A stretch of 64,000 nt of DNA, from NCBI GenBank assembly GCA_029212365.1, contig JARGOC010000007.1:1-64000 (forward strand), read 5' to 3'. Position numbers and translations under genes: made by a program. The stretch comes from Roseovarius sp. (GTDB lineage: Bacteria; Pseudomonadota; Alphaproteobacteria; Rhodobacterales; Rhodobacteraceae). Under the pieces are notes generated by a model. That model was not told the origin of the DNA. It did not search any database and saw only the letters and a list, made by a program, of their open reading frames with translations. Below, in pieces: positions 17,657 to 26,820 of this stretch (position 1 is the first letter of the stretch; the number at the start of each line of letters is the position of its first letter).

Positions 17657-20600
17657 CTACTCCGCTGCCGTGATACTAGAGGTGGGCGCAGGGCTTGGCC
17701 GCAAGTCAGCCGGTTTGGTCAGCCGGGCGATTTCATCCGACAGATGCCGGGCCAGAACAGCAACGTTGGGGTCAAGAACCATGCTGTCATGATCGCCTGT
17801 GACTTCGATCACTTCGCAGTTGGGTACAAATGGCGTCCATTGGTTGTCATCAAAGACATACTCGCGCTCACCACTCACCCAATTGCCGCCTGAGACCTGC
17901 CAATGCTTGTCCAATGGCGGGCGGAACAACATCATACGGCCGTTCCATTTGGTCAGTTGATATTCTCCAACCGCCTGACGGAATGCCATTTCGATCTTAT
18001 GGTTGTTAAAGCCCTGTCCATCGTCCCCTTGCGCCTGGCGTTTGGTCAGTTCCCACTGCAACCGGTTAAGCGCCCATTCCTTCAGGTATCCGGGGCCTTT
18101 GGTGCGCAGTTCTGCCATTTTAATCAATGCCTTGTCACGGCGCGACAGGGATGGGCGCACGGGCAAAGGTGTATCCAAAAGCGCCAGCAAGGCCACGTCT
18201 CCGCCAGTCGCTTCGATTTGTTGTGCCATCTCAAATGCGGTGATCCCACCGCCGGAAAAGCCACCCAACAGGTAAGGCCCGGAGGGCTGGATTTGGCGGA
18301 TTTCGGCCAGATAATCAGACGCCGCTGACTCAATCGTTGTGTGTGGTTCATCCTCGCCCATCAGGCCACGCGCCTGTAGCCCATAGACCGGCTGATCGGG
18401 GCCAAGTTGCTGGGCCAGATGGCGCAGGTTCAGCACGTTGCCGAACATGCCGGCCACGATGAACAGGGGGGCGTGTTTCGCCTCGCCCCGGTTGAGGGCC
18501 ACAAGGTGGGTGTGACCGTGTTTGCGCGGGGCCTCTTCGGGCTCTGACGTGCCCGTCTCGGCAAGGGGCGAACTGGTGCCTGTGCGTTCGTCAATCAGCT
18601 GGGCACATTTGGCAATCGTTGGTGCCTCAAACAGAACCGAAATGGGGAACTGGATACCCCAGTCCTTTTTGATCATCGCAAACAGGCGCACAGCAATCAG
18701 GGAATGCCCGCCAAGATCAAAGAAACTGTCTTCAATCCCAATGGGATTGACGCCCAGCAGCTTGGCCCAATGATCGGCCAAGGCCTGTTCTGTGGCGGTG
18801 CGCGGGGCCAGATAATCGCCGTCCAGATCGGGGCGCTCAAAACTTTGCGCCTCAGAGGTATCACGCACAGTTGCCGCGTCGGCCTGTGCAACCAACCCTG
18901 CCAGATCCAGCGAGGACACCGTGACTTGCGCCATGTTCAGCGCCAAGGCACGGCTCAAGGCCTCGGCCCCGTCTTGTGGGCGGATGCCCTGGCTGATGTT
19001 GTGCATCAGGCGGTCTTCGTCGGGCGACAGGGGGGCAGATTGATCTGTATCGTCAAACCTGATTTCAGGGGCCGTCAGCGGGTTGGATTTACCAAAACCC
19101 GCGTGATCATCCAGCCGCTGCATCTGAAATCCAGTGATCTCGGCACAGATATTGCCTGCGGGATCACAAAGCGTGATGTCAAAGCTGGCATAGCCGTCGC
19201 CGTGGTCTGACAGGCGTACCCAACTGGCCAGATCGGCAGGCAGAGGGCGCAGCAGTTTGATGCTCTGATAGGTCAGTGGCACCCACAGATGCCCGCCTTT
19301 ATAGCCCGGAATCAAATGCATAGCCCAGCCCGTCGCCGGATCAAGCAGACCGGGATGCACCAGATAGCCCTCGTTCAAATCCGCACGGCTTGCCTCGGGC
19401 AGGCTAAGCCGGGCGAGGCCCTCGTTTGTGCCCAGCGCCGTTTCGCGCAGCACATGCCAGCGTGGTCCAAAATTCAGATGCGCCTCTTGAGGCGCGCGCA
19501 GGCGGTCACCGTCTTTTGCCACGTCACGTTTCAAGCAACGTTTGGAAACCGCTGAAAGGTCAATCGCCTCGGGCATTGCACCGTCCAACGATGCAACCTG
19601 TGCCTGGGCGTTCAAAACTTGGCCTGTGCGGCCATCCAACGTGGCGGAGCTGCTCAATTCCAAGGCACCTGTGCCGGTCAGCTGCAGCTGCATTTCGCGC
19701 GTATCACCGTCAGTGACATCCATTGCACGCAGGAAATGCAAATCACTGATCTCAATCGGCAGGCTGTCACCACGGGCGGCCATCGCCTGTGCAACCAGTT
19801 CGATATACCCGGTGCCGGGCATCAACGCATCCCCCCCTGAGGTGCGATGCCCGTCAATCACCCAATGGCGTTTGGCGCTGAGTGCGGTGCGGAAAATATG
19901 CGTGTCATCAACAATCTGACGCTCGTCCAGCAGGGGTTGGCCTGCGGGCCTCCAATCGTCGGTTTCGGCTTCGCCCATACGGGCGGCCATGGCATCGGCG
20001 GCCATGCCCACTTCGGCCCAAACGCCCCAGTTGACAGCCACGACACGGGTCCTGGCCCCTCGCCGGGATTTGGCAAAGGCATTGAGGTATTCATTGGCCG
20101 CCGCATAGTCGATCTGACCTGCCGGGCGCGTCACGGTTGACGAGGAGGCGCACAGCACCATCAAGTCCAGCGTGCCGTCAGGAAACAGGTCATCCAGCAC
20201 CCGAAGGCCGGTTATTTTGGGGGCAAAAACCGCATCTACCTGCGCGGGGTCCTTGGCCAGAAGGGGTGCGTCCTGAATGGTGCCTGCGGCATGGATCACG
20301 CCGTTGATTGCGCCAAACTGCGCGGTAACTTCACCCGCCACGCGGGCCATATCCAAGCTGTTGCACACGTCCCCGGCCACTGCGATGACAGTGCCGCCGC
20401 TGCCCTCAAGCGCCTGAAGTTGGCGAATATTGCGCGCAATCCGATCGGATTTGCCATGACTGGCCAGATAGCTGTCCCAGTCAGTGCGGTTGGGCAAGGC
20501 CTCCCGCGACAACAGCGCAACATTCGCGCCATAATTGGTGGCCAGATCACGCGCCATGGTCAGGCCGATACCACCAAATCCACCGGTGATCAGATAGGTG

Positions 20601-23600
20601 CCACCGCTGCGGAAAGCTGGTGTTTCTGCGGGGTCCAAAGCGACCGGCTCATGACGTTTCTCAAACCGCTTTTCACCGCGATAGACCGCCTGTGCGTTGC
20701 CCGGTTCGGCCAGCAAATCCTCAAGCACACGCATGGCCAACGGGGCCAGTGCATTGGTGTCGCCACCACGCGAAAAGATGCGGCGTTTCGCCCGTTCGGG
20801 CAGCTCCAGATCCACCGTCGTGCACGTCACGCCGGGTAATTCATGTGGAATCACGCCAGCAGGGCCAGCGATGATTGATTTTTCCGGGTAAGGCAGAGCC
20901 TCGTCACGCAGCTGTTCAGCGCCGTTGGTAAACACATTCACATGCACCGGCGTGTCGGCATCTGCATGGGTCAGCGACTGGCCCAGATGCATCAGGTTGA
21001 AAAAGCCAAGCTCCAGATTGCGGGCAAAGAAATCACTGCCGGGGCGGAAGGTCTCGGCCTCGGTGACCCCCCAGAAATGGCCGATACGGTCGGGTAGGCT
21101 ATCAGCCTCACTCAGCAAATCAAACAAGGTTTCATAGGCTTCGCGGCCCATTTCAGCGGCCAGAGTATAGCGGCCCTCGCCAATCTGCGCTGTCATGTCG
21201 CCGGGCCAGACACGCGCCACCTTGTGCCCGGCAGCGTGCAGCTGATCAGCGACAATCTCGGCCAGTCCGGTGTCATCCATGAACATCAGCCAGTTCATCG
21301 GCGTGGTGAGGGTGAGGTCTTGGTCGCCTGCAAAGGTGCTGTCGGCAAACCGTGGGCGCCAGACGGGGCGGTATCCCCAGTCGGCTATATCCTCAGCGCG
21401 CATCAATGCGGATGGCGCATCCGCCACCGCCGCTTTGCCCGGCTCAATGAAATAGCGTTTGCGCTGGAACACATAGCGCGGCAGGGGCACACGATTGCGC
21501 CGGGCCTCACCCCAGATTTGCGCCCAATCGACCTGAACACCACAGGCCCAAAGGCGGCCGATCACGCTCAGGAAATAGGCATCATCCGCGATGTCCTGAT
21601 CAGGATGGCGCAGGGTGCTGATCACCTGCCCCGGTTTCAGATCGGGGCACATTTGGGTCAGCGCACTCAGTGCTTTGCCGGGGCCGACTTCCAAAAATAC
21701 GCGCGAAGGCGTGGTTGCAAGGGTCGAAATACATGCGCCAAATTCCACACGGCTGCGCAATTGCTGCACCCAATATTCAGGGTCAGTGGCCTGGGCATCT
21801 GTCAGCAGGGCCCCGGTGCGGTTTGACATCACGGGGATGGTCGGCGCCTTCAGGGTAAGCCCCTGAAGAAACGTACGGAAATGGCCCAAAATCGGGTCCA
21901 GCATCCGCGAATGTGCTGCAATATCAATGGCTACACGCTGAAAATCTATGTCCTCGGATTTCAGCCGTTTGGCCAGGGCATCCAGTTTGTCATCCGGCCC
22001 AGAGACAGCAGACAGTTCCGGCGCATTGACCGAGGCGATATCCAGATCATCGCCAACAAGGGAGTCCAGCCGATCAACCGGCAATGACACGCTGAGCATC
22101 CCTCCTTTTGGAATCGTATCAAACAGGCGGCCACGCAACAGCACCAGATCAATGCAGTCCTCAAAGCTCATGACACCAGCCAGACACGCGGCTGTATTCT
22201 CGCCCATGGAATGGCCCACCAAGGCCGCAGGTTTTACGCCCCATGACATCCACAATTGTGCCAGCGCATATTCCACGATCATGATCAGGGGCAGTTGCGC
22301 TGAGGGTTGTTTCAGCTTGGCCTCTGCGGCGTCGCGCGCACCATCCTCAGGCAGCCACAAAGCGCGGATGTCATACTCCAGCTGGGTTTGCAGATGATCC
22401 AGACCGCGGTCCATCCATTCGGCAAAGGTCGGCTCGGTTTCATATAGATCACGCGCCATATCGGTGTATTGGGCACCGCCGCCCGGAAACATAAAGATGG
22501 TTTCAGGATTGTCGCCCAGATGATCATGCGTAAACACGCGGCGGGTATCAGCAGACTCCAGCAATGTGGCGGCTTCTTCGTGGGTTTCAGCCACCACAAC
22601 GCGGCGTTTATCAAATCCGCGACGGCCCTCTTTCAGGCTCCAGGCGATGTCGGCCAACGGCTGATCCGGATTGGCGCGCAAATGTGCGGCAAGGGCTTTG
22701 GTATTGTCCTCCAACGCCGATTTTGAGCGGCCAGAAATGCACAAGACATGGAATGGCCAGTCGCCGTCCTCAGATGCGAGGCGATCTGGCGCTTCTTCGA
22801 TCACCGTATGTGCATTGGTGCCCCCCACACCCAGCGAGTTGATGCCAGCCCGGCGCGGTGTGCCGCGCCCGTCCCAATCCCGCAGCGAGGTGTTGACCGC
22901 AAAGGGGCTGCTCTCAAACTCGATCACGGGGTTGGGGGCTTCATATCCCAGGCTGGGTGGCATTTGCCGGTTGTGCAGGCCAAGCGAGGCTTTGACCAGA
23001 CTGGCCACACCGGCGGCGGTGTCCAGGTGGCCAATGTTGGTTTTGACCGATCCAATGCGGCAATAGCCGGTTTGGTCTGTGGTCTGGCGAAACGCCTCGG
23101 TCAGGGCAGATACCTCAATCGGGTCGCCCAGATAGGTGCCGGTGCCGTGGCATTCGATGTAATCCACCGTATCTGCGGTAACGCCCGCATTGCCAATCGC
23201 AGATGCTATGGCGCCCGCTTGCCCGTCGACTGACGGGGCCAGATAGCTGGCCTTGTCGGCCCCATCGTTGTTGACGGCAGACCCGCGAATGACGGCATAG
23301 ATGTGATCACCATCAGCCTGGGCATCCGACAGGCGGCGCAGCGCCACGCACCCCGCCCCACTGCCAAAAACAGTGCCCTGAGCGCGGTGATCAAACGCAT
23401 GGCAATGGCCATCCGGTGACAGAATTTCATTTTCCTTGAACACATACCCGCGGCCATGGGGCAGCTCGATCGTCACCCCGCCGGCCAGCGCCATATCGCA
23501 ATCGCCTTGCCGCAGGGCATTACAGGCGTAATGCACCGCCACCAGTGAGGTGGAACAGGCAGTTTGGATGTTGATGCTGGGCCCCTTGAGATCAAGGATA

Positions 23601-24133
23601 TGGCTGACGCGCGTGGCCAGAAAATCCTTGTCGTTTCCGGTATGGCGCAACAGGAACATGCCCACATCATCCAGCAGATCAGGGTTGGAACACAGGTTGA
23701 AATAGAAATAACTCCCCATGCCGCAGCCGGCAAAAACGCCAATCGGGCCGTTGAACGCCTCTGGCATATGCCCCGCATTTTCCAGCGCACCCCAGCTGAC
23801 TTCCATGAACTTGCGGTGTTGCGGGTCGAGGATCGCGGCCTCTTTGGCGGAAAACCCAAAGAACTCGGCGTCGAACTCATCAAATGCGGCCATGCGCGCG
23901 GCATAAGGGACGTAATTCTTGTGGTGCAGGCGGTCGGGTGTTTCGCCCGCAGCCAGCAGCGCCTCTTCGTCCAGTGCCTGAATGGACTCTACGCCGTCAC
24001 GCAGGTTTTCCCAAAAGCTATTGATGCCGGGTGCGCCGGGAAGGTCCACATCCATTCCAACAATCGCAATGGGCTCATTCAAGGCCGATTGCGATTCACT
24101 TTTCTTTACCAACTCATCACGCGCATTCGACAT
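17657..24133 (-). CDS. Type I modular PKS: KS-AT-KR-DH-ACP-TE
   Basis: The protein is 2158 aa from the ATG at 24133 (an in-frame TTG lies 15 nt earlier). Domains, approximate residues: KS 20-455 with TACSTS Cys193, CHGTGT His329, NIGHLD His369; AT 545-895 with GHSMG Ser642 and an IDIAAHS specificity loop that is ambiguous, more malonyl- than methylmalonyl-like; KR structural half then KR about 1175-1380 (TYLITGGFGGIG, CASSST, DYAAANEYLNAF); DH 1405-1675 with His1429 and Asp1598 (HPGLLDPATG) but altered spacing in the His box; ACP 1780-1850 (LGGHSL Ser1811); TE 1880-2145 (GGFSGGG Ser1960, LLDTP Asp1987, VTGDHDSMV). The KR-before-DH order is not canonical. The TE makes this the terminal module, receiving the chain from the NRPS. 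The carrier motif resembles a PCP. Confidence 0.94.
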   Translation of the reverse strand: MSNARDELVKKSESQSALNEPIAIVGMDVDLPGAPGINSFWENLRDGVESIQALDEEALLAAGETPDRLHHKNYVPYAARMAAFDEFDAEFFGFSAKEAAILDPQHRKFMEVSWGALENAGHMPEAFNGPIGVFAGCGMGSYFYFNLCSNPDLLDDVGMFLLRHTGNDKDFLATRVSHILDLKGPSINIQTACSTSLVAVHYACNALRQGDCDMALAGGVTIELPHGRGYVFKENEILSPDGHCHAFDHRAQGTVFGSGAGCVALRRLSDAQADGDHIYAVIRGSAVNNDGADKASYLAPSVDGQAGAIASAIGNAGVTADTVDYIECHGTGTYLGDPIEVSALTEAFRQTTDQTGYCRIGSVKTNIGHLDTAAGVASLVKASLGLHNRQMPPSLGYEAPNPVIEFESSPFAVNTSLRDWDGRGTPRRAGINSLGVGGTNAHTVIEEAPDRLASEDGDWPFHVLCISGRSKSALEDNTKALAAHLRANPDQPLADIAWSLKEGRRGFDKRRVVVAETHEEAATLLESADTRRVFTHDHLGDNPETIFMFPGGGAQYTDMARDLYETEPTFAEWMDRGLDHLQTQLEYDIRALWLPEDGARDAAEAKLKQPSAQLPLIMIVEYALAQLWMSWGVKPAALVGHSMGENTAACLAGVMSFEDCIDLVLLRGRLFDTIPKGGMLSVSLPVDRLDSLVGDDLDIASVNAPELSAVSGPDDKLDALAKRLKSEDIDFQRVAIDIAAHSRMLDPILGHFRTFLQGLTLKAPTIPVMSNRTGALLTDAQATDPEYWVQQLRSRVEFGACISTLATTPSRVFLEVGPGKALSALTQMCPDLKPGQVISTLRHPDQDIADDAYFLSVIGRLWACGVQVDWAQIWGEARRNRVPLPRYVFQRKRYFIEPGKAAVADAPSALMRAEDIADWGYRPVWRPRFADSTFAGDQDLTLTTPMNWLMFMDDTGLAEIVADQLHAAGHKVARVWPGDMTAQIGEGRYTLAAEMGREAYETLFDLLSEADSLPDRIGHFWGVTEAETFRPGSDFFARNLELGFFNLMHLGQSLTHADADTPVHVNVFTNGAEQLRDEALPYPEKSIIAGPAGVIPHELPGVTCTTVDLELPERAKRRIFSRGGDTNALAPLAMRVLEDLLAEPGNAQAVYRGEKRFEKRHEPVALDPAETPAFRSGGTYLITGGFGGIGLTMARDLATNYGANVALLSREALPNRTDWDSYLASHGKSDRIARNIRQLQALEGSGGTVIAVAGDVCNSLDMARVAGEVTAQFGAINGVIHAAGTIQDAPLLAKDPAQVDAVFAPKITGLRVLDDLFPDGTLDLMVLCASSSTVTRPAGQIDYAAANEYLNAFAKSRRGARTRVVAVNWGVWAEVGMAADAMAARMGEAETDDWRPAGQPLLDERQIVDDTHIFRTALSAKRHWVIDGHRTSGGDALMPGTGYIELVAQAMAARGDSLPIEISDLHFLRAMDVTDGDTREMQLQLTGTGALELSSSATLDGRTGQVLNAQAQVASLDGAMPEAIDLSAVSKRCLKRDVAKDGDRLRAPQEAHLNFGPRWHVLRETALGTNEGLARLSLPEASRADLNEGYLVHPGLLDPATGWAMHLIPGYKGGHLWVPLTYQSIKLLRPLPADLASWVRLSDHGDGYASFDITLCDPAGNICAEITGFQMQRLDDHAGFGKSNPLTAPEIRFDDTDQSAPLSPDEDRLMHNISQGIRPQDGAEALSRALALNMAQVTVSSLDLAGLVAQADAATVRDTSEAQSFERPDLDGDYLAPRTATEQALADHWAKLLGVNPIGIEDSFFDLGGHSLIAVRLFAMIKKDWGIQFPISVLFEAPTIAKCAQLIDERTGTSSPLAETGTSEPEEAPRKHGHTHLVALNRGEAKHAPLFIVAGMFGNVLNLRHLAQQLGPDQPVYGLQARGLMGEDEPHTTIESAASDYLAEIRQIQPSGPYLLGGFSGGGITAFEMAQQIEATGGDVALLALLDTPLPVRPSLSRRDKALIKMAELRTKGPGYLKEWALNRLQWELTKRQAQGDDGQGFNNHKIEMAFRQAVGEYQLTKWNGRMMLFRPPLDKHWQVSGGNWVSGEREYVFDDNQWTPFVPNCEVIEVTGDHDSMVLDPNVAVLARHLSDEIARLTKPADLRPSPAPTSSITAAE
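18699..18730 (-). repeat. Carrier-protein DNA shared with the NRPS (copy in PKS)
   Basis: These 32 bp encode the DSFFDLGGHSL region of the PKS carrier and match 12290-12321 in the NRPS at 31 of 32 positions (the difference is A versus C near the middle). The stretch is direct, in the same orientation. It could reflect recent common origin of the two carrier domains, or conversion between them. Confidence 0.8.
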
Positions 24134-24333
24134 AGGTTTAACCTGCAAATGCCCCCAGTGTTGAATATAGCGGTTTCAACTTGGTTTCCCTAGGGGCGGC
24201 TTCGATAATCCTGAGATAGAACCAACAAAACTTGTTTTTAATGTGGAAAAAGCTTGGAGTTTTCCCCGCCGTTCGTTTCTCAATGGCCAACAATCACCAG
24301 ATTACGCCATGATTACCGGGGGAGGCGCAATAA

Positions 24334-24350
24334 ACACGCGATATGCGTGT
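24334..24350. promoter_or_regulatory. Palindrome upstream of the PKS operon (candidate operator)
   Basis: ACACGCGATATGCGTGT has perfect 6-bp arms (ACACGC/GCGTGT) around a 5-bp centre. It lies in the 246-bp gap between the O-antigen-polymerase-like gene (ends 24380) and the PKS start. It could bind a dimeric regulator of the operon, or form a small hairpin. The same gap also holds the 8-bp palindrome CCCTAGGG at 24188-24195. No clear -35/-10 pair was recognised. Function is inference from position. Confidence 0.35.
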
Positions 24351-24379
24351 GGTAGTATTTCGATGCAACCAGCACGGCA

Positions 24380-25906
24380 TTACAGAACGGTTCGGTTCTT
24401 TTTGGGCGGTGTCGCGCGACCCAAAACCGGCCCCGATTTTGAAACCGGATACGCTTTTTGCGCCGATGCTTCGCCGAACCACAGACGCTCACCATATCCC
24501 AAAACAGCACCCGCCATCAGCCACACGAAAGGCACCAAAGTGTCATTCAGCAGCATATCAACCATAGTGATCGCCAAAATCAGGGCCACAGCCGCCGCAA
24601 GCGGTGAGATGGCCAGTTTAGCGCCCTTGCGACCCAGCCAACCAAGCAGGGCCAGCGGTAAGGCCAACAGGCCCATTTCACTGATATATCCAACCCAGCC
24701 ATAGGTGCCAAAGGTCAAAATCCAACGGCCATCTGGGATCGAGATGATCTGCCCGGTTTCAATTTCATGCACCAGGTTGCGGCCCCAGCCGCCCCAACCA
24801 AACATCAGCTTATCCTTGGCGCGATCCAGCAGTTGCTCTTCGTTGCCAAAACGATAGCCCAATGATTGCGCGCGATCAGGGCTAATGGCCTCGGCCTGGG
24901 CCAAAATCCAATCTAGCGGAACAAGCCCTATATTGCGCAGCATTGGATACGCTATTGCCAATGCTCCAAAGCTGAGTGCCAACATCAATTGCACACGCAC
25001 GCTGGCAAAGAAGATCACCGGCACCAGTGCCATGGCGTACAACAGTGATGCCATGCTTTTGCAGATCAGCAACACACAGGCCAGATAGAGCGTGGCCAAT
25101 AGCATTTTGGTTTTGGTTTCAGCCCCGGCTTGGCGCAACAGCGCAGTGGAGGAGATCAACGCGTACAAAAAAAACAGCGCCACCCACAAGGCATGAGGCA
25201 GGAATATGATCGGTCGGAAACCACCCGACCGCATCATCTGTTCAAAACTGTGCTGGAAAAAGCCGTAAACAATGATGTTGCTCTGTGGGCTGAACCGCAC
25301 TTCGATGATGGCCAGCGCAGAATAGGCGAGGCCCGCAATCATCAGGGCACGCAGCAGCTCCTGCATGCCTTTATCGGTGGCAAGATAATGACGCCCCAAT
25401 AACAAGGGCAACAACACGATCAGCTGGTTTGACAGGACCGAGGCCACATCAATGGTGCGCAACCCCGGCAGGCGATCGGTTTCAAACACAATCGGATCAC
25501 TGCCGGTCATGACCTGAAAAATCAGCGGTTCAGCATTGATAAGCACCGTGGGAATGGCCCCCAGCACAAAGCCCAGCATCAAAATCCGCGCCGACCAAAG
25601 ACGTGGCCACAGCGGCACCGGATCTTTGAGGTAGAACAGCGCAAAAACAAAAGCGCAGATGCTGGGAATGGCGAATTTATCCATATCCGGCACCAGCGGC
25701 AGATCAAATTCGGCCAAAGGCGGCAGCAACAGATAGCCCGCCAACAATGACCAGATCACCGCGCGTTGTGGTGTCGTTGTGCGAAACAACGCCAGACACA
25801 CAATTGGCCAGGCCAGCAGGGCCAGATATGCAACGGCATTGGGCATTGAGGTGGCAATACGTCCTGTATGGGGCCATTTAGGCTTGGTGTTGGCTTTGCG
25901 GCGCAC
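24380..25906 (-). CDS. O-antigen polymerase/ligase-like membrane protein (Wzy-like)
   Basis: The protein is about 508 aa with some 11-12 hydrophobic segments and a larger periplasmic loop (about residues 350-410, containing FGWGGWGRNLVHEIETG), the layout of Wzy/WaaL proteins. It should polymerise lipid-linked repeat units in the periplasm, together with the flippase and Wzz-like protein at 3.6-6.3 kb. The start is uncertain: a GTG at 25906 gives a basic N-terminus, and an in-frame ATG at 25846 (MPNAVAYLALL) gives a protein starting at TM1. It is divergent from the WecG-like gene and lies upstream, on the same strand, of the PKS operon with 246 bp between, so it may or may not be co-transcribed. 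Confidence 0.82.
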   Translation of the reverse strand: MRRKANTKPKWPHTGRIATSMPNAVAYLALLAWPIVCLALFRTTTPQRAVIWSLLAGYLLLPPLAEFDLPLVPDMDKFAIPSICAFVFALFYLKDPVPLWPRLWSARILMLGFVLGAIPTVLINAEPLIFQVMTGSDPIVFETDRLPGLRTIDVASVLSNQLIVLLPLLLGRHYLATDKGMQELLRALMIAGLAYSALAIIEVRFSPQSNIIVYGFFQHSFEQMMRSGGFRPIIFLPHALWVALFFLYALISSTALLRQAGAETKTKMLLATLYLACVLLICKSMASLLYAMALVPVIFFASVRVQLMLALSFGALAIAYPMLRNIGLVPLDWILAQAEAISPDRAQSLGYRFGNEEQLLDRAKDKLMFGWGGWGRNLVHEIETGQIISIPDGRWILTFGTYGWVGYISEMGLLALPLALLGWLGRKGAKLAISPLAAAVALILAITMVDMLLNDTLVPFVWLMAGAVLGYGERLWFGEASAQKAYPVSKSGPVLGRATPPKKNRTVL

Positions 25907-26038
25907 GTTATCATGAAAGACAGCGCGCGTCCTGCATCCAACCGTTTCCGGGGCGGGATTTCACTGTTTTCATGGCACGGATACCACGCTCTGCTCTTGG
26001 CGGAGTGTATGAATGCAGGGTAAAGGGGCAAGACCCCT

Positions 26039-26809
26039 ATGTATCGGAACACACCTGTGCAGTTTGTCTTTCATGATCTCACGATCACCGTCAATATGCC
26101 CACCCGCACAGATTTGATGCAGGAATTACGCCGCAGATTTACTGCGCAAGACGGGTTTGCGCTGGCCACGGTCAATCTGGATCATCTGGTGAAAATGAAG
26201 TCCTCCCAAGGGTTTACACGCGCTTACGCCGCTCAGGACATGGTGGTGGCTGATGGGTGGCCCATCGTGGCACTGTCACGGCTGGCGCGCAAACCGGTCG
26301 AGCTGATGCCCGGCTCGGATATGGTACTGCCCCTGTGCCGTCTGGCCGCAGAGGTCGGCACGCCCGTGGGGTTTTTCGGCAGCACGCAAGAGGCACTTGA
26401 GGCCGCACGAGATGCGCTACACACGAAAGTGCCCTCTCTGAACATCGCGCTGATCCAATCGCCGCCCATGGGGTTTGACCCGGGTGGCGACGCGGCGTTG
26501 AAGGTGTTGCACCAGTTGACTGACAAAGGCATCGGACTGTGTTTCGTAGCCCTTGGCGCGCCAAAGCAAGAGGCCTTTGCCGCCCGTGGCCGTCAGGTTG
26601 CGCCCACGGTTGGCTTTGCCTCTATTGGTGCTGGCCTGGATTTCCTGTCAGGTCGCCAACACCGCGCGCCTAAGATCGTGCGTCGCATCGGGATGGAGTG
26701 GTTGTGGCGCGCCCTGTCCAGCCCGCGCCGTCTGGTGCCGCGCTATGCCAAATGTTTGGCCATTTTGCCAAGGCAGCTGATGGGCGCCGTGCAGCAGAGA
26801 CGCGACTAA
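26039..26809 (+). CDS. WecG/TagA/CpsF family glycosyltransferase (GT26)
   Basis: The 256-aa enzyme carries the family motifs ALATVNLDHLVKM (about 41-53), MVVADGWPIV (68-77), GFFGSTQEALEAA and CFVALGAPKQEAFAARG (about 172-188). GT26 enzymes transfer ManNAc-type or related sugars onto lipid-linked acceptors for polysaccharide or teichoic-type polymers. The ATG at 26039 directly follows a small hairpin (AGGGG-CAAGA-CCCCT, about 26023-26037), which may mask the ribosome binding site. It is divergent from the polymerase-like gene and convergent with the GT2 at 26821. Confidence 0.9.
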   Translation: MYRNTPVQFVFHDLTITVNMPTRTDLMQELRRRFTAQDGFALATVNLDHLVKMKSSQGFTRAYAAQDMVVADGWPIVALSRLARKPVELMPGSDMVLPLCRLAAEVGTPVGFFGSTQEALEAARDALHTKVPSLNIALIQSPPMGFDPGGDAALKVLHQLTDKGIGLCFVALGAPKQEAFAARGRQVAPTVGFASIGAGLDFLSGRQHRAPKIVRRIGMEWLWRALSSPRRLVPRYAKCLAILPRQLMGAVQQRRD

Positions 26810-26820
26810 AGAACCACAAG

